Shown here one piece after another: positions 1 through 8,442 of a stretch of DNA of 64,000 nucleotides (position 1 is the stretch's first letter; the number at the start of each line of letters is the position of its first letter). The stretch spans positions 21,978-85,977 of the forward strand of contig NZ_JABGCI010000015.1 in assembly GCF_019799905.1 (NCBI RefSeq). The letters run 5' to 3'. The translations under genes were made by a program, and so were the position numbers. This stretch comes from Trujillonella endophytica (lineage in GTDB: Bacteria > Actinomycetota > Actinomycetes > Mycobacteriales > Geodermatophilaceae). Below the pieces are notes generated by a model. The model was given only the letters and a program-made list of their open reading frames with translations. It did no database searches and was not told where the DNA came from.

Positions 1-1148
1 GGCTCAGCGTCTACCCGCGCGCCCTGGCGTTCGTCCGGCGCACCCGACCCCGGCTCGTCGTCGACGTGCAGAACGGGATCCCCTTCGGCAGCACGCTGGT
101 CCGCCGGGGCCCGGTGACCGCGGTCGTCTACCACGTGCACCGCGAGCAGTGGCCGATCGTCTTCGGCAAGGTGATGGGCCGCATCGGGTGGTGGATGGAG
201 TCGCTCGTCGCCCCACGGATCTACCGGCGGTCCCGTTACGTCACGATCTCCGAGGCGACCCGCGCCGAGATGACGGGCCTGGGCATCGACGCCGATCGGA
301 TCACCGTCGTCCCCGTCGGCATCGAACCGTTCCCGGTCGTGAAGACGCGCCGCTCCCCCACCCCGGAGCTCGTCGCGCTGGGCCGGCTCGTGCCGCACAA
401 GCGGGTCGAGCACGCCCTGGAGGTCCTCGCCCGGCTGAGCGACCGCTGGCCGGACCTGCGCCTGACGGTGATCGGGGACGGCTGGTGGGAGGACCAGCTG
501 CGTGCCCACGCCGAGCGGCTGGGCGTCTCCGAGCGGGTCGTCTTCGCCGGCTTCGTGGACGAGCACGACAAGCACGAGCTCCTCGCGTCGGCCTGGGTGC
601 ACGTGTGCCCGTCGATCAAGGAGGGCTGGGGGCTCGTCGTCAACGAGGCCGGCGGCCACGAGGTCCCGACCGTGGGCTACCGCTCGTCCGGCGGACTGCG
701 CGAGTCGGTGCTCGACGGGGTCAGCGGCGTGCTCGTCGACGACCTCGACGAGATGACCGCAGCCGTCCGGCACCTGCTCGAGGACGGCGCCACCCGCCAG
801 GCGATGGGGGTCCAGGCCGCCCGCCACGCCGCGTCCCTGATGTGGCCGGAGACGGTGCGCTCGTTCGCCGCCGTCCTCGCCCGGTCGGTCCGTGACTCAG
901 CCGCGACCGGCGCCGACCCGGAGCTCGCCCTCGCCGACCTCGCGAGCGCGCTCGACCGCGTCGCGATCGGGCTGGTGCGAGGCCACGACGGCGACGACCC
1001 CGGCCGCGCCGACGGCGGCACCGGTCAGCAGCGCGACGAGGACGGCCACGAGCTGCTTCTTCACCGGGGCCACGACGTCCGGCACCTGGGAGACCTCACG
1101 GACGGCAGGATAGACGGCGCGACGACTCGACGGACCGGGATGGCATGA
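1..1148 (+). CDS. GT4-family glycosyltransferase (5' end outside window)
   Basis: A retaining GT-B glycosyltransferase that would transfer a sugar from an activated donor to a glycan or lipid acceptor at the cytoplasmic face. The open frame enters the window at base 3 with LSVYPRALAFV, so the N-terminal acceptor domain is cut off. Visible family motifs are GRLVPHKRVEHA (near base 381) and the C-terminal donor-binding EGWGLVVNEAGG (near base 621, the E-x7-E signature). It is a paralog of the gene at 8439; both share SVYPR, QNGIPF, HVH and RLVPHKR. The last 60 codons become Asp/Gly-rich and lie antisense to a possible small gene. Its stop overlaps the flippase start by 4 bases (ATGA), so the two are probably translationally coupled. 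Confidence 0.9.
   Translation, partial: LSVYPRALAFVRRTRPRLVVDVQNGIPFGSTLVRRGPVTAVVYHVHREQWPIVFGKVMGRIGWWMESLVAPRIYRRSRYVTISEATRAEMTGLGIDADRITVVPVGIEPFPVVKTRRSPTPELVALGRLVPHKRVEHALEVLARLSDRWPDLRLTVIGDGWWEDQLRAHAERLGVSERVVFAGFVDEHDKHELLASAWVHVCPSIKEGWGLVVNEAGGHEVPTVGYRSSGGLRESVLDGVSGVLVDDLDEMTAAVRHLLEDGATRQAMGVQAARHAASLMWPETVRSFAAVLARSVRDSAATGADPELALADLASALDRVAIGLVRGHDGDDPGRADGGTGQQRDEDGHELLLHRGHDVRHLGDLTDGRIDGATTRRTGMA
897..1085 (-). CDS. Possible small membrane protein, DUF2613-like, antisense to the glycosyltransferase 3' end
   Basis: A 62-codon GTG-start frame on the strand opposite the glycosyltransferase tail. It begins MPDVVAPVKKQ, followed by about 25 hydrophobic residues (LVAVLVALLTGAAVGAAG and on) and a short polar tail. 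This lysine-then-TM layout resembles the short DUF2613 proteins found beside glycosyltransferase genes in other actinobacteria (recalled, not searched). A GAGG lies about 8 bases before the GTG. The codons opposite it in the sense gene are low-complexity, which supports the minus strand being the constrained one. It could still be a shadow frame. Confidence 0.4.
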   Translation of the reverse strand: MPDVVAPVKKQLVAVLVALLTGAAVGAAGVVAVVASHQPDRDAVERAREVGEGELRVGAGRG

Positions 1149-2464
1149 CCGGCAGCGCGCGGGTCGAGGCCACGGCGGCCGGGGCCCCGTCCGGGGACGT
1201 CGGGACGACGCCGGACGAGCCGCCCCCGTCCGCCCCTCCGGGCCGGCTCGTCCGGCGCCAGGCGGCCGTCCCGGCGGCCATGGTCTCCCTGGCGCTGCTC
1301 GGCATCAACGGGTTGGCCTACGTCTTCACGGTCGTGGCCGCCCGGCTGCTCGCACCCGAGGCCTACGGCGAGCTCGCCGCCCTGCTGGGGGTGCTGTTCA
1401 TCGGGGTCGTGCCGATGACCGGCCTGCAGACCGCCGCCGCCCTGACCCTGGGGCGTCGTCCCGCCGGCCAGCGCCTGGTCATGGCCCGGTTGCACGCCGC
1501 GACGCTCGTGGGCGCGGTCTCGGTCGGCGTGCTCGGGCTCCTCGCCGCCGGTCCGCTCGTCGCCCTGCTGCACCTCGACGGCTCGACTGTGCTGTGGCTG
1601 GTCGCCGTCCTGATCCCGCACACGATCGTCGGCGGCTACGACGGCCTCCTGCAGGGGTCCGGCCGCTACGGGCGCCTGGCCGTGGTCACCGGGCTGTTCG
1701 GCGTGCTGAAGACCGGCAGCGGGATCACCGGCCTGCTGGTCGGCGGCACCCCGCAGTCCGCGCTGATCGGGATGGCCCTCGGGTGCACCGTGAGCGCGTT
1801 GCTCGGCTGGTTCATCACGGGGCGGCCGGGCCTCGCGCGCGGCCTGCGTCCGCACCTCCTGGCCGCGGCGCGTGCGTCCGGCGCACTGCTGGGACTCGTG
1901 CTGCTGGTCAACCTCGACGTCCTGCTGGCCCGCCACCACCTGCCGCCCGACCTGGTCGGCGAGTACGCGGTGGCGTCCATCTTCGCCAAGGTCGCCTTCT
2001 GGTTGCCGCAGGGCGTCAGCGTCGTGCTGCTGCCGCGGCTGGCAGACGCCGGCGCCCGCCGTCGCGTGATGCCTGCGGCCGTCGCCCTGGTCGCCGGGGT
2101 CGGGATCGTCATCACCGCCGCGACCGCACTGCTGGGGGCGCGGGCGCTGCCGCTGGTCGGCGGCGAGGAGTACGGGGTCGCCCTCGGCGGCGCCACCTGG
2201 ATCTTCGCGCTCCTCGGCATGCTCCTCGCGGTGGCCCAGCTGCTGCTCTACTCGGGCATCGCGGCGGCTGACCGGGTGGCGGCGGTGGCCGTCTGGTGCG
2301 CGGTCGTGGTGGAGGCATCCGCCGTGGAGCTGCTCGTCGCCGCGGATCGGCTCACGGTGCTGACCGTCGCGGGCGCGGCGCTGTCCGCCAGCGTCCTGCT
2401 GGTCGTGACGGGAGTGCTCCGCCTGTGGCGCAGCCACGCCGCCGGGGCCGTCCGGCCTCGGTGA
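1145..2464 (+). CDS. Polysaccharide/lipid-linked oligosaccharide flippase (MOP superfamily)
   Basis: A 439-residue polytopic membrane protein with about twelve hydrophobic segments after a 35-residue polar, Pro-rich N-terminus. The first helices (ALLGINGLAYVFTVVAARLL, then the YGELAAL turn) are typical of Wzx-like/MATE-type flippases, which move undecaprenyl-linked sugars across the membrane. The start is fixed by the ATGA overlap with the upstream glycosyltransferase. Context fits export of a surface glycan made by the neighbouring glycosyltransferases. The exact substrate cannot be read from sequence. Confidence 0.85.
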   Translation: MTGSARVEATAAGAPSGDVGTTPDEPPPSAPPGRLVRRQAAVPAAMVSLALLGINGLAYVFTVVAARLLAPEAYGELAALLGVLFIGVVPMTGLQTAAALTLGRRPAGQRLVMARLHAATLVGAVSVGVLGLLAAGPLVALLHLDGSTVLWLVAVLIPHTIVGGYDGLLQGSGRYGRLAVVTGLFGVLKTGSGITGLLVGGTPQSALIGMALGCTVSALLGWFITGRPGLARGLRPHLLAAARASGALLGLVLLVNLDVLLARHHLPPDLVGEYAVASIFAKVAFWLPQGVSVVLLPRLADAGARRRVMPAAVALVAGVGIVITAATALLGARALPLVGGEEYGVALGGATWIFALLGMLLAVAQLLLYSGIAAADRVAAVAVWCAVVVEASAVELLVAADRLTVLTVAGAALSASVLLVVTGVLRLWRSHAAGAVRPR

Positions 2465-2469
2465 CGCTG

Positions 2470-2499
2470 CGCGGTGGCTGGCCCCGACCGGCCACCGCG
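2470..2499. terminator. GC-rich hairpin between convergent genes
   Basis: CGCGGTGGC pairs with GCCACCGCG across a 12-base loop. It sits 5 bases after the flippase stop and before the 3' end of the convergent methyltransferase. No T-run follows, as is usual for actinomycete hairpins. Probable bidirectional terminator. Confidence 0.5.
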
Positions 2500-2521
2500 A
2501 GCGTGCGTCAGCGGCCCGGCG

Positions 2522-3253
2522 TCAGTAGACGTCGACGGGCGAGTCGTGCCCCAGCAGCCGGGCCACCGGGCGCAGCCGCAGTCGCATCGCGCCCTTCACG
2601 AAGACGTTGCGCACCCACCAGGGCAGCTCGCGGAGGATCCGCATCCGGTCGGCCCGGCTGGGCTTGGCCACCCGGAACACCGCCATCGAGCCGACCCGCC
2701 GCTCGTAGCGGAGGTCGGAGGCGAACAGCACGTGGGCCAGCACGCCCAGGGTGACGCCCGTGGAGGAGAAGCAGTCGTGCACGAGGACGGCGGCGCCGTC
2801 GGGCAGGTGCACCCGCCACTTCAGGTCGTCGGAGAACGTCCAGTAGTCGTGCTTGCCGTCGATGTACAGCAGCTGGAACGGCTTGGTCCAGGAGCTCCGG
2901 ATCTTCGTCGAGTAGGCGCAGACCAGCTCGACGGTGTCGGACACCCCTGCCTCGGCGACGTTCCGCTCGAAGGTGTCGCGGGTCTTGCTGCCACCGAACT
3001 TCTTGCCCTCGACGAAGGGATCCACGGCGTAGAGCCGGCCGCCCTTGCCGCGCAGCACGGTGGCCAGGACCACGGTGGACCGCCCCTGGTGCGAGCCGAT
3101 CTCGAGGACGTGCGCGCCGTCGGGGAGCGCTCGGGCGTGCTCGTCGAGGAGCTGCCCCTGTTCCCTGGACAACCATCCCCCGATGCCCTCGGCGCGGGCC
3201 CAGACCTGCGGGAAGCCTCCTTCGGAGGCGGACGTCGACGGAGAGTTCTGCAC
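2522..3253 (-). CDS. Class I SAM-dependent methyltransferase (Methyltransf_24-like)
   Basis: Rossmann-type methyltransferase with SAM-binding motif I HVLEIGSHQGRSTV and the post-motif LLYIDGKHDYW with an acidic IDG strand end. This is the layout of the Methyltransf_24 / cephalosporin-hydroxylase-like class often found in glycan clusters. The chosen GTG (VQNSPSTSASEGG) has AGGAA 4 bases upstream. A longer frame runs to 3337, with another GTG at 3277, but its extra N-terminus is Arg-rich and unlikely. The C-terminal 45 residues are basic (RMRILRELPWWVRNVF) and may contact membrane or acceptor. Likely modifies sugars of the surface polymer; the substrate is unknown. Confidence 0.8.
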   Translation of the reverse strand: MQNSPSTSASEGGFPQVWARAEGIGGWLSREQGQLLDEHARALPDGAHVLEIGSHQGRSTVVLATVLRGKGGRLYAVDPFVEGKKFGGSKTRDTFERNVAEAGVSDTVELVCAYSTKIRSSWTKPFQLLYIDGKHDYWTFSDDLKWRVHLPDGAAVLVHDCFSSTGVTLGVLAHVLFASDLRYERRVGSMAVFRVAKPSRADRMRILRELPWWVRNVFVKGAMRLRLRPVARLLGHDSPVDVY

Positions 3254-3431
3254 CAGATTCCTAACCTCTGCGTTCACGGCCGTGCGAAGGCTACAGGGCG
3301 GTCGCCGGGCGGCCCCGATGGCAGTACGCCGCGTCACCCGGGCGAGTAACCGGCCGCCGCACCGGGCAGGACGACGACGTTGCCGTCACCGACGGCAGGC
3401 AGCAGTGCCACCGCGACGAGAGGAGCCGTCC

Positions 3432-3833
3432 ATGGCGTCCGTCATCCACTACACCATCGCCACCGAAGCCGAGAAGAGCGCCGACTTCCGCCGGGTCCTG
3501 TGGACCGGCGAGAAGACCCAGCTCGTGATCATGACCATCCCGCCGGACGGGGAGATCGGCGAGGAGGTCCACGAGGACATCGACCAGATCCTCACGTTCG
3601 TCAGCGGCACCGGCGAGGCCAAGGTCGGCGGCGCCACGAAGAAGGTCGTCCAGGGCGATCTCGTCGTCGTCCCGGCCGGGACGAAGCACAACTTCGTCAA
3701 CACCGGACCCAACCCGCTGGTCCTCTACACGGTCTACGGCCCGCCGGAGCACGCCGACCAGGCGGTCCACAAGACCAAGGAGGAGGCCGACGAGCTGGAG
3801 GAGGCCGGCAAGGACGAGCCGCCCACCTCGTGA
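3432..3833 (+). CDS. Small cupin-domain protein
   Basis: A 133-residue single-domain cupin. It contains the two cupin motifs in recognisable form: PPDGEIGEEVHEDIDQILTF (G-x-H-x(n)-E type, with H and E metal ligands) and GDLVVVPAGTKHNFVNTG (second motif, H). The C-terminus is acidic (KTKEEADELEEAGKDE). The strong ribosome site GAGAGGAG 7 bases before ATG sets the start. Metal-binding small cupins of this kind are common; the reaction is unknown. It stands alone, 60 bases before the next gene. Confidence 0.85.
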   Translation: MASVIHYTIATEAEKSADFRRVLWTGEKTQLVIMTIPPDGEIGEEVHEDIDQILTFVSGTGEAKVGGATKKVVQGDLVVVPAGTKHNFVNTGPNPLVLYTVYGPPEHADQAVHKTKEEADELEEAGKDEPPTS

Positions 3834-3892
3834 GCCGCGGCGGGGCCACCGCGCCGGTGGCCCCGCCCGCCCGGCCGGGCCACCATCGGGGC

Positions 3893-5185
3893 ATGACCCC
3901 GATCACAGCCCCGGCCGGCCCCGAGAGCGTGTTCACCTACGGCGCGCCCCAGCTGAAGTTCGGCGTCGGCGCAGCCGACGAGGTCGGCTACGACCTCGGC
4001 CAGACCGGCGCCCGCCGGGTGCTGGTCATCACCGACGCCGGCGTCGCGGCCACCGGTTCCCCGCAGCGGGTGGCCGACCAGATGGCGCAGTTCGGCATCG
4101 AGGCCCAGGTCTTCGACGGCGTCCACGTCGAGCCGACCGACGAGAGCCTGGCCGCGGCCGTCGCGGCCGCCCGCGCGAGCGGCCCCTGGGACGCGTTCGT
4201 CGCCGTCGGCGGCGGCTCCAGCATCGACACCGCGAAGGCCGTCGACCTGCTCCTCACCAACCCCGGCGAGCTCATGGACTACGTGAACGCCCCGGTCGGC
4301 GGCGGGCGGGCACCGGTCAACCCGCTCAAGCCGCTGGTCGCCGTGCCGACCACCACCGGCACGGGGTCGGAGAGCACCACGATCTGCGTGCTCGACGTGC
4401 TGGCCCTCAAGGTGAAGACGGGGATCAGCCACCCGCGGCTGCGGCCGACCCTCGCGGTCATCGACCCGTCCTTGACCCGCACCCAGCCGTCGGGCGTGAC
4501 GGCCTCCTCGGGCATGGACATCCTCTGCCACGCGCTGGAGAGCTACACCGCGCGCCCCTACGACACCTTCGAGCGCAAGCGGCCCGACCAGCGGGTGCCC
4601 TACTGCGGCGCGAACCCCATCGCCGACATGTGGTCGGAGAAGGCGCTGTCGCTGCTGGCGACGTCGTTCCGCCGGGCCGTGCGCGACGGGGACGACGACG
4701 CCGCCCGTGCGGACATGGCCATGGCCGCGACCTTCGCCGGGCTGGGCTTCGGCAACGCCGGCGTGCACGTCCCGCACGCCAACGCCTATCCCATCGCCGG
4801 GCGGGTGCGGGACTTCCACCCGAAGGGCTACCCGGCCGACGAGCCGATGGTGCCGCACGGGATGTCGGTCGCCCTCACCGCGCCCGAGGCGTTCCGGTTC
4901 ACCTTCGACGCCGCACCCGAGCGGCACCTGCGCGCCGCCGAGCTGCTGGACCCGCGCGCCGACCGCGGCGGCGAGCCGGCCGAGGTCCTCCCCCGGGTCC
5001 TGCTGGCGCTGATGCGCGACATCGACATCCCCGGGGGCATCGGCGCGGTCGGCTACGTCGAGGACGACGTGCCCGACCTGGTCGAGGGGACGATGAAGCA
5101 GCAGCGGCTGCTGGCCACCTGCCCCAAGCCGGTGGACGCCGACGACATCGCCGGCATCTTCCGGCGGTCGGTGTCGCTGTGGTGA
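3893..5185 (+). CDS. Hydroxyacid-oxoacid transhydrogenase / iron-containing alcohol dehydrogenase
   Basis: A 430-residue member of the group III iron-dependent alcohol dehydrogenases. It starts FTYGAPQLKFGVGAADEVGYD, as in the ADHFE1-type transhydrogenase that couples 4-hydroxybutyrate oxidation to 2-oxoglutarate reduction. NAD-binding is shown by AVGGGSSIDTAKA. Metal ligands are visible in GMDILCHALESY (D, H), HVPHANAYPIAG (H) and MVPHGMSVAL (H). The length and the insert after ALESYTARPYD match this subgroup better than short-chain butanol dehydrogenases. No good ribosome site is present; the ATG sits only a few bases after a possible CACCAT -10 box, so the mRNA may be leaderless. Confidence 0.88.
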   Translation: MTPITAPAGPESVFTYGAPQLKFGVGAADEVGYDLGQTGARRVLVITDAGVAATGSPQRVADQMAQFGIEAQVFDGVHVEPTDESLAAAVAAARASGPWDAFVAVGGGSSIDTAKAVDLLLTNPGELMDYVNAPVGGGRAPVNPLKPLVAVPTTTGTGSESTTICVLDVLALKVKTGISHPRLRPTLAVIDPSLTRTQPSGVTASSGMDILCHALESYTARPYDTFERKRPDQRVPYCGANPIADMWSEKALSLLATSFRRAVRDGDDDAARADMAMAATFAGLGFGNAGVHVPHANAYPIAGRVRDFHPKGYPADEPMVPHGMSVALTAPEAFRFTFDAAPERHLRAAELLDPRADRGGEPAEVLPRVLLALMRDIDIPGGIGAVGYVEDDVPDLVEGTMKQQRLLATCPKPVDADDIAGIFRRSVSLW

Positions 5186-5217
5186 CCTCGACCTCGACCT
5201 GAGCTCGAGCCCTACTC

Positions 5218-5255
5218 GCCGCGGCGCTCAGGCCGCGGCGCTCAGGCCGCGGCGC
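5218..5255. repeat. 14-bp tandem repeat at the end of the SGNH gene
   Basis: The unit GCCGCGGCGCTCAG occurs twice exactly (5218-5231, 5232-5245), followed by a third partial copy. Each full unit carries a stop (TGA on the minus strand), so the repeat duplicates the stop region of the minus-strand SGNH hydrolase gene. Confidence 0.8.
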
Positions 5256-5862
5256 CGTCCCGGCGCTCCCGCGCGGCGTCGAGCACGAACGGGGCGAGGG
5301 CCGCGGCGATCGCGGCGTAGCCGGCCGACGAGGGGTGGAAGCGGTCGGCGGCGAACATCCCCGGGTCGGTCTCGAACGAGCGGCCCACGTGCGCGGCGAC
5401 GGCGGCGACCCGCGCCCCCGCGGCGGTCGCCACCTCCTCCTGGCGTCGCTGCAGCTGCGCGGAGGCCGCGCGCACCACCGGCCGGAACGCCGGCGGCACG
5501 AACGGGATGCTGGACATGTCGGGGGCCGGCACGACCACGACGTCGGTGTCCGCGGCGCGCAGGGCCCGGACGGCGTCGCCGAGGGCGGCTGCGGCGCGCT
5601 CCGGCGGCACCAGGCGGGCGAGGTCGTTGGCGCCGACCACCACGACGGCGAGGTCGGCCGCGGGCACGGCTCGGCGCACCTGCGCGGCCAGGTCGGCGGA
5701 GACGGCACCCGGGACGGCGAGCACGGTGAGCGCGACGTCGTGGCCGTCGCCGCGCAGCGCGGTGGCCAGGCGGGGGCCGAGGGCGTCGTCGGCCCGGCCG
5801 GCACCGGTGCCGTAGGCGATGGAGTCACCCAGGACGCAGAGGCGCAGCGGAGAGGTCGTCAC
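5242..5862 (-). CDS. SGNH/GDSL-type esterase
   Basis: A 206-residue single-domain hydrolase with the four SGNH blocks: VLGDSIAYGTG (catalytic Ser), a Gly region in VPGAVSADL, VVGANDLARL (GxND), and DRFHPSSAGYA (D-x-x-H of the catalytic dyad). No signal peptide is seen, so it is predicted cytosolic. It would hydrolyse an ester or acetyl group; the substrate is unknown. The ORF ends inside a 14-bp tandem repeat that contributes the alanine-rich C-terminus. Confidence 0.88.
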   Translation of the reverse strand: MTTSPLRLCVLGDSIAYGTGAGRADDALGPRLATALRGDGHDVALTVLAVPGAVSADLAAQVRRAVPAADLAVVVVGANDLARLVPPERAAAALGDAVRALRAADTDVVVVPAPDMSSIPFVPPAFRPVVRAASAQLQRRQEEVATAAGARVAAVAAHVGRSFETDPGMFAADRFHPSSAGYAAIAAALAPFVLDAARERRDGAAA

Positions 5863-5875
5863 GGTGGGGACAACG

Positions 5876-5907
5876 CCGGCCGGCGGGCTGGTCTGCCCGC
5901 CGGCCGG
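5876..5907 (-). terminator. 13-bp perfect hairpin after the SDR gene
   Basis: CCGGCCGGCGGGC pairs perfectly with GCCCGCCGGCCGG over a 6-base loop. It lies 45 bases downstream of the minus-strand SDR gene (ends 5953) and just before the SGNH start. Probable intrinsic terminator of the SDR transcript. Confidence 0.65.
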
Positions 5908-5952
5908 TGTCGTCGGTGTGGTCCCGCCCTCAGGAGGAGGGCGGCGTGCGCG

Positions 5953-6714
5953 TCAGGCCTTCGGGCCGCCGGCGGCGTAGACGACCTGACCGGAGACGAA
6001 CCCGGCACCCTCGCTGACGAAGAACGACACGAGGTGCGCGATGTCCTCGGGCTGGCCGACCCGGGCGACCGGGATCTGCGAGGCGTTGAACTGGATGAAG
6101 TCCTCGAAGCCCACGCCCAGCCGCTCGGCGGTCGCCTTGGTCATCTCGGTCTGGATGAAGCCGGGGGCGATGGCGTTGGCGGTGACCCCGAACTTGCCGA
6201 GCTCGATCGCCAGGGTCTTGGTGAAGCCCTGCAGCCCCGCCTTGGCGGTCGAGTAGTTCGCCTGGCCGCGGTTGCCCAGCGCCGAGGTGCTGGACAGGTT
6301 GACGATCCGGCCCCACTTGGCGTCGATCATGTGCTTCTGGGCCGCTCGCGTCATGAGGAAGGCGCCCCGCAGGTGCACGTTCATGACCAGGTCCCAGTCG
6401 GTGTCGGTCATCTTGAACAGCATGCTGTCGCGGGTGACGCCCGCGTTGTTCACCAGGACGACCGGGGGGCCGAGCTCGGTGGCGATCCGGTCGACGGCGG
6501 CCTGTACCTGCTCGGCGTCGCTCACGTCGGCGCCCACGGCCAGGGCGCGCCCACCGGCGGCCTCGATCGCCTCGACGGTGCCCTTGCCGGCCGACTCCTC
6601 GAGGTCCAGCACGGCGACGGCGAAGCCGTCGGCAGCCAGCCGCTGCGCCGTCGCGGCCCCGATCCCGCGGGCCGCGCCGGTCACGATCGCCACGCGGCGC
6701 TGTGCGTCGGTCAT
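5953..6714 (-). CDS. fabG: 3-oxoacyl-ACP reductase-like SDR oxidoreductase
   Basis: A classical short-chain dehydrogenase of 253 residues with TGAARGIG (cofactor loop), NNAG, and the catalytic YSTAK motif preceded by VNLSSTSA. The sequence closely follows FabG-type ketoacyl reductases (GQANYSTAKAGLQGFTKTLA, then AIAPGFIQTEMT). The start is set by GGAGAAGGAG 6 bases before ATG. It is monocistronic and therefore more likely an accessory ketoreductase than the core FAS-II enzyme, which is at 37955. The C-terminus ends VYAAGGPKA. Confidence 0.88.
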   Translation of the reverse strand: MTDAQRRVAIVTGAARGIGAATAQRLAADGFAVAVLDLEESAGKGTVEAIEAAGGRALAVGADVSDAEQVQAAVDRIATELGPPVVLVNNAGVTRDSMLFKMTDTDWDLVMNVHLRGAFLMTRAAQKHMIDAKWGRIVNLSSTSALGNRGQANYSTAKAGLQGFTKTLAIELGKFGVTANAIAPGFIQTEMTKATAERLGVGFEDFIQFNASQIPVARVGQPEDIAHLVSFFVSEGAGFVSGQVVYAAGGPKA

Positions 6715-6998
6715 GTCGCTCCTTCTCCTGCCGGCGCCGCCCGGCGCCGGTCCTCTCGCAGATGCTCGCCCGACACCGTACGGGCGCCGTGGGGACGGCC
6801 GCTCGCTGGTCCTGGCCGGCGTCCGAGGAGGTCGCCGGCGAGGCCGACCAACGCATCCGACGGCTGACCGTGGCGCTGGCCGGGCCCGCGGCACGGTGAG
6901 CATCCGCGGCGCGGCTACCCGTGCTGACCGCGTCGAGCGCCTCGAGGGCCGGCGCTGCAGCGTGCCGAAGGACCGCACAGAGGCACACTCACACCGCA

Positions 6999-7014
6999 AG
7001 TGACTTACGTCACA
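6999..7014. promoter_or_regulatory. Crp/GlxR-type operator candidate
   Basis: AGTGACTTACGTCACA matches the actinobacterial Crp/GlxR consensus TGTGA-NNTANN-TCACA at every defined base but the first. It lies 285 bases upstream of the minus-strand SDR and 113 bases before a + strand promoter, so it could serve either direction. Confidence 0.5.
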
Positions 7015-7126
7015 GCGGACCGGGGCGTTCCGGCAGATCATCCGACGATGCAGCGCCACGACAGCCCCAGTCCGGTGTCGGCAAGGCCATGAGGCCCCAG
7101 GGGACGTCCGAATCAGCGGCCAGGAG

Positions 7127-7156
7127 TTGACCCAGTGACGAGATGCACTTCATATT
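7127..7156 (+). promoter_or_regulatory. Sigma-70-like promoter for the GT2-GT4 pair
   Basis: TTGACC (7127-7132), an 18-base spacer and CATATT (7151-7156). This is the best -35/-10 pair in an AT-richer patch of the long intergenic region. It would give a leader of about 415 bases before the GT2 start codon. Confidence 0.4.
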
Positions 7157-7578
7157 GACGCCTGCGCGATCACGGGGAGCGCAGTCATCGTCGCCGTCCC
7201 CGACAGCCGGAAGGGCGGGGACGTGCCACACCAGACCGGGGCTCGCTGCCCCACGCGCTCCGCGACGTGCGCCGTGACCGTGCCGGACGCAGGCTCGTCG
7301 CGCGTCCTCGTGGATCGCGGGAGCAGCTCGTCGTCCGCAGGCTCCGGTTCCCCGCCCGGAACGCTCGAGGCGCGAGGCGACCGTGCGTCTCGGGGCACCC
7401 GTCTCCGTCGGACACGACCCGAGGGCAGTGGGGGGCCGGTTCCCCGAGTCGACGCGGGCGCACCGCACGTGGTGGCCCGACGCGCCCCGTCGGCCACCCG
7501 GAACCGCCGTCCCCCGTCCCCCGAGCCCGCCCACCGGCCGTCGCCTCTCGGCCGACTCCTGCACGGAGGAACCGTCAG

Positions 7579-8442
7579 ATGAATCGAAGCGCTCCCCTGG
7601 GCGCCGCAACAGTGGGCGTCCGCTCCCCGCTCGGGCGTCCGGTTCTGGTGCCCGTGCACGGCAAGCGGACGGCGTCATCTGTGCCGCACTCCGTGGAGCC
7701 GCTGCCCAGCCGCTCTCCGGTGGTCGACCTCGAGGTGTCCATCCCGGCGTACAACGAGGCGGGCCGGCTGCCCCGGACCCTCGAGCGCACCGTGGAGTTC
7801 CTGGGCGAACAGTCCTGGAGCTCGCGTGTGGTGGTGGTCGACAACGGCAGCTCCGACGGGACCGCTGACGTCGTCCGGGCCCACATCCGCGCATCGGACG
7901 ACAAGGTGCCGGTCGAGTTGGTGGGCTGCGCACGGCCGGGCAAGGGCGCCGCGGTCCGCCGGGCCCTGCTGCGGAGCCGCGCCCGCTTCGTGGGCTTCTT
8001 CGACGCCGACCTCGCCACGCCGGTGGAGACCCTGTCCATCGCGATGCAGCACCTCGAGGCAGGTGCGGCAGCTGTCGTGGGATCCCGGTACACCGCCGGC
8101 GCGGAGTTCGTGCAGACGCAGCCGGCGAGCAGGCGGCTGGGTGGAGCCGCGTTCCGGTTGATGACCCGCAGCCTGGTCGACGGTGTCCAGGACACACAGT
8201 GCGGCTTCAAGTTCTTCGACCGCGCGGCGGTCGTGCCCGCTCTGGTCAGCTGCCGGACCTCGGGCTTCGCCTTCGACGTCGAGCTGCTCCACCACCTGCA
8301 GGGGGCCGGGCTGGACATCGTGGAGGTCCCCGTCGCCTGGAGTCATGCGAGCGGATCGTCGTTCTCGCCGCTGCGAGACGGCATGTCGGCGTTCCGCGCA
8401 GTCCTCCAGCTGCAGCGCTACGCCGTCGGGAACGCGCTGTGA
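7579..8442 (+). CDS. GT2-family glycosyltransferase (dolichyl-phosphate-glucose-synthase-like)
   Basis: A 287-residue GT-A enzyme. After about 45 variable residues comes VSIPAYNEAGRLPRTLE, then VVDNGSSDGT (nucleotide-binding DNGS), ARPGKGAAVRRAL, the metal-binding FFDADLATP (D-x-D), and DTQCGFKFFDR, the hallmark of polyprenyl-phosphate sugar synthases of the DPG/DPM type. It probably charges a polyprenyl phosphate with a hexose at the inner membrane face. GGAGGA 8 bases before ATG fixes the start. The stop overlaps the next gene by 4 bases (GTGA), implying coupled synthesis with the GT4 enzyme. Confidence 0.88.
   Translation: MNRSAPLGAATVGVRSPLGRPVLVPVHGKRTASSVPHSVEPLPSRSPVVDLEVSIPAYNEAGRLPRTLERTVEFLGEQSWSSRVVVVDNGSSDGTADVVRAHIRASDDKVPVELVGCARPGKGAAVRRALLRSRARFVGFFDADLATPVETLSIAMQHLEAGAAAVVGSRYTAGAEFVQTQPASRRLGGAAFRLMTRSLVDGVQDTQCGFKFFDRAAVVPALVSCRTSGFAFDVELLHHLQGAGLDIVEVPVAWSHASGSSFSPLRDGMSAFRAVLQLQRYAVGNAL

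Larger units (their letters stand above)
6715..7578. other. 864-base intergenic region
   Basis: No convincing gene on either strand. The first 180 bases are GC-rich; 6960-7165 is more AT-rich and holds a Crp-like palindrome and a sigma-70-like promoter, listed separately. The rest (7165-7560) may be a long 5' leader for the glycosyltransferase pair at 7579. I saw no recognisable riboswitch in it. Confidence 0.5.
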
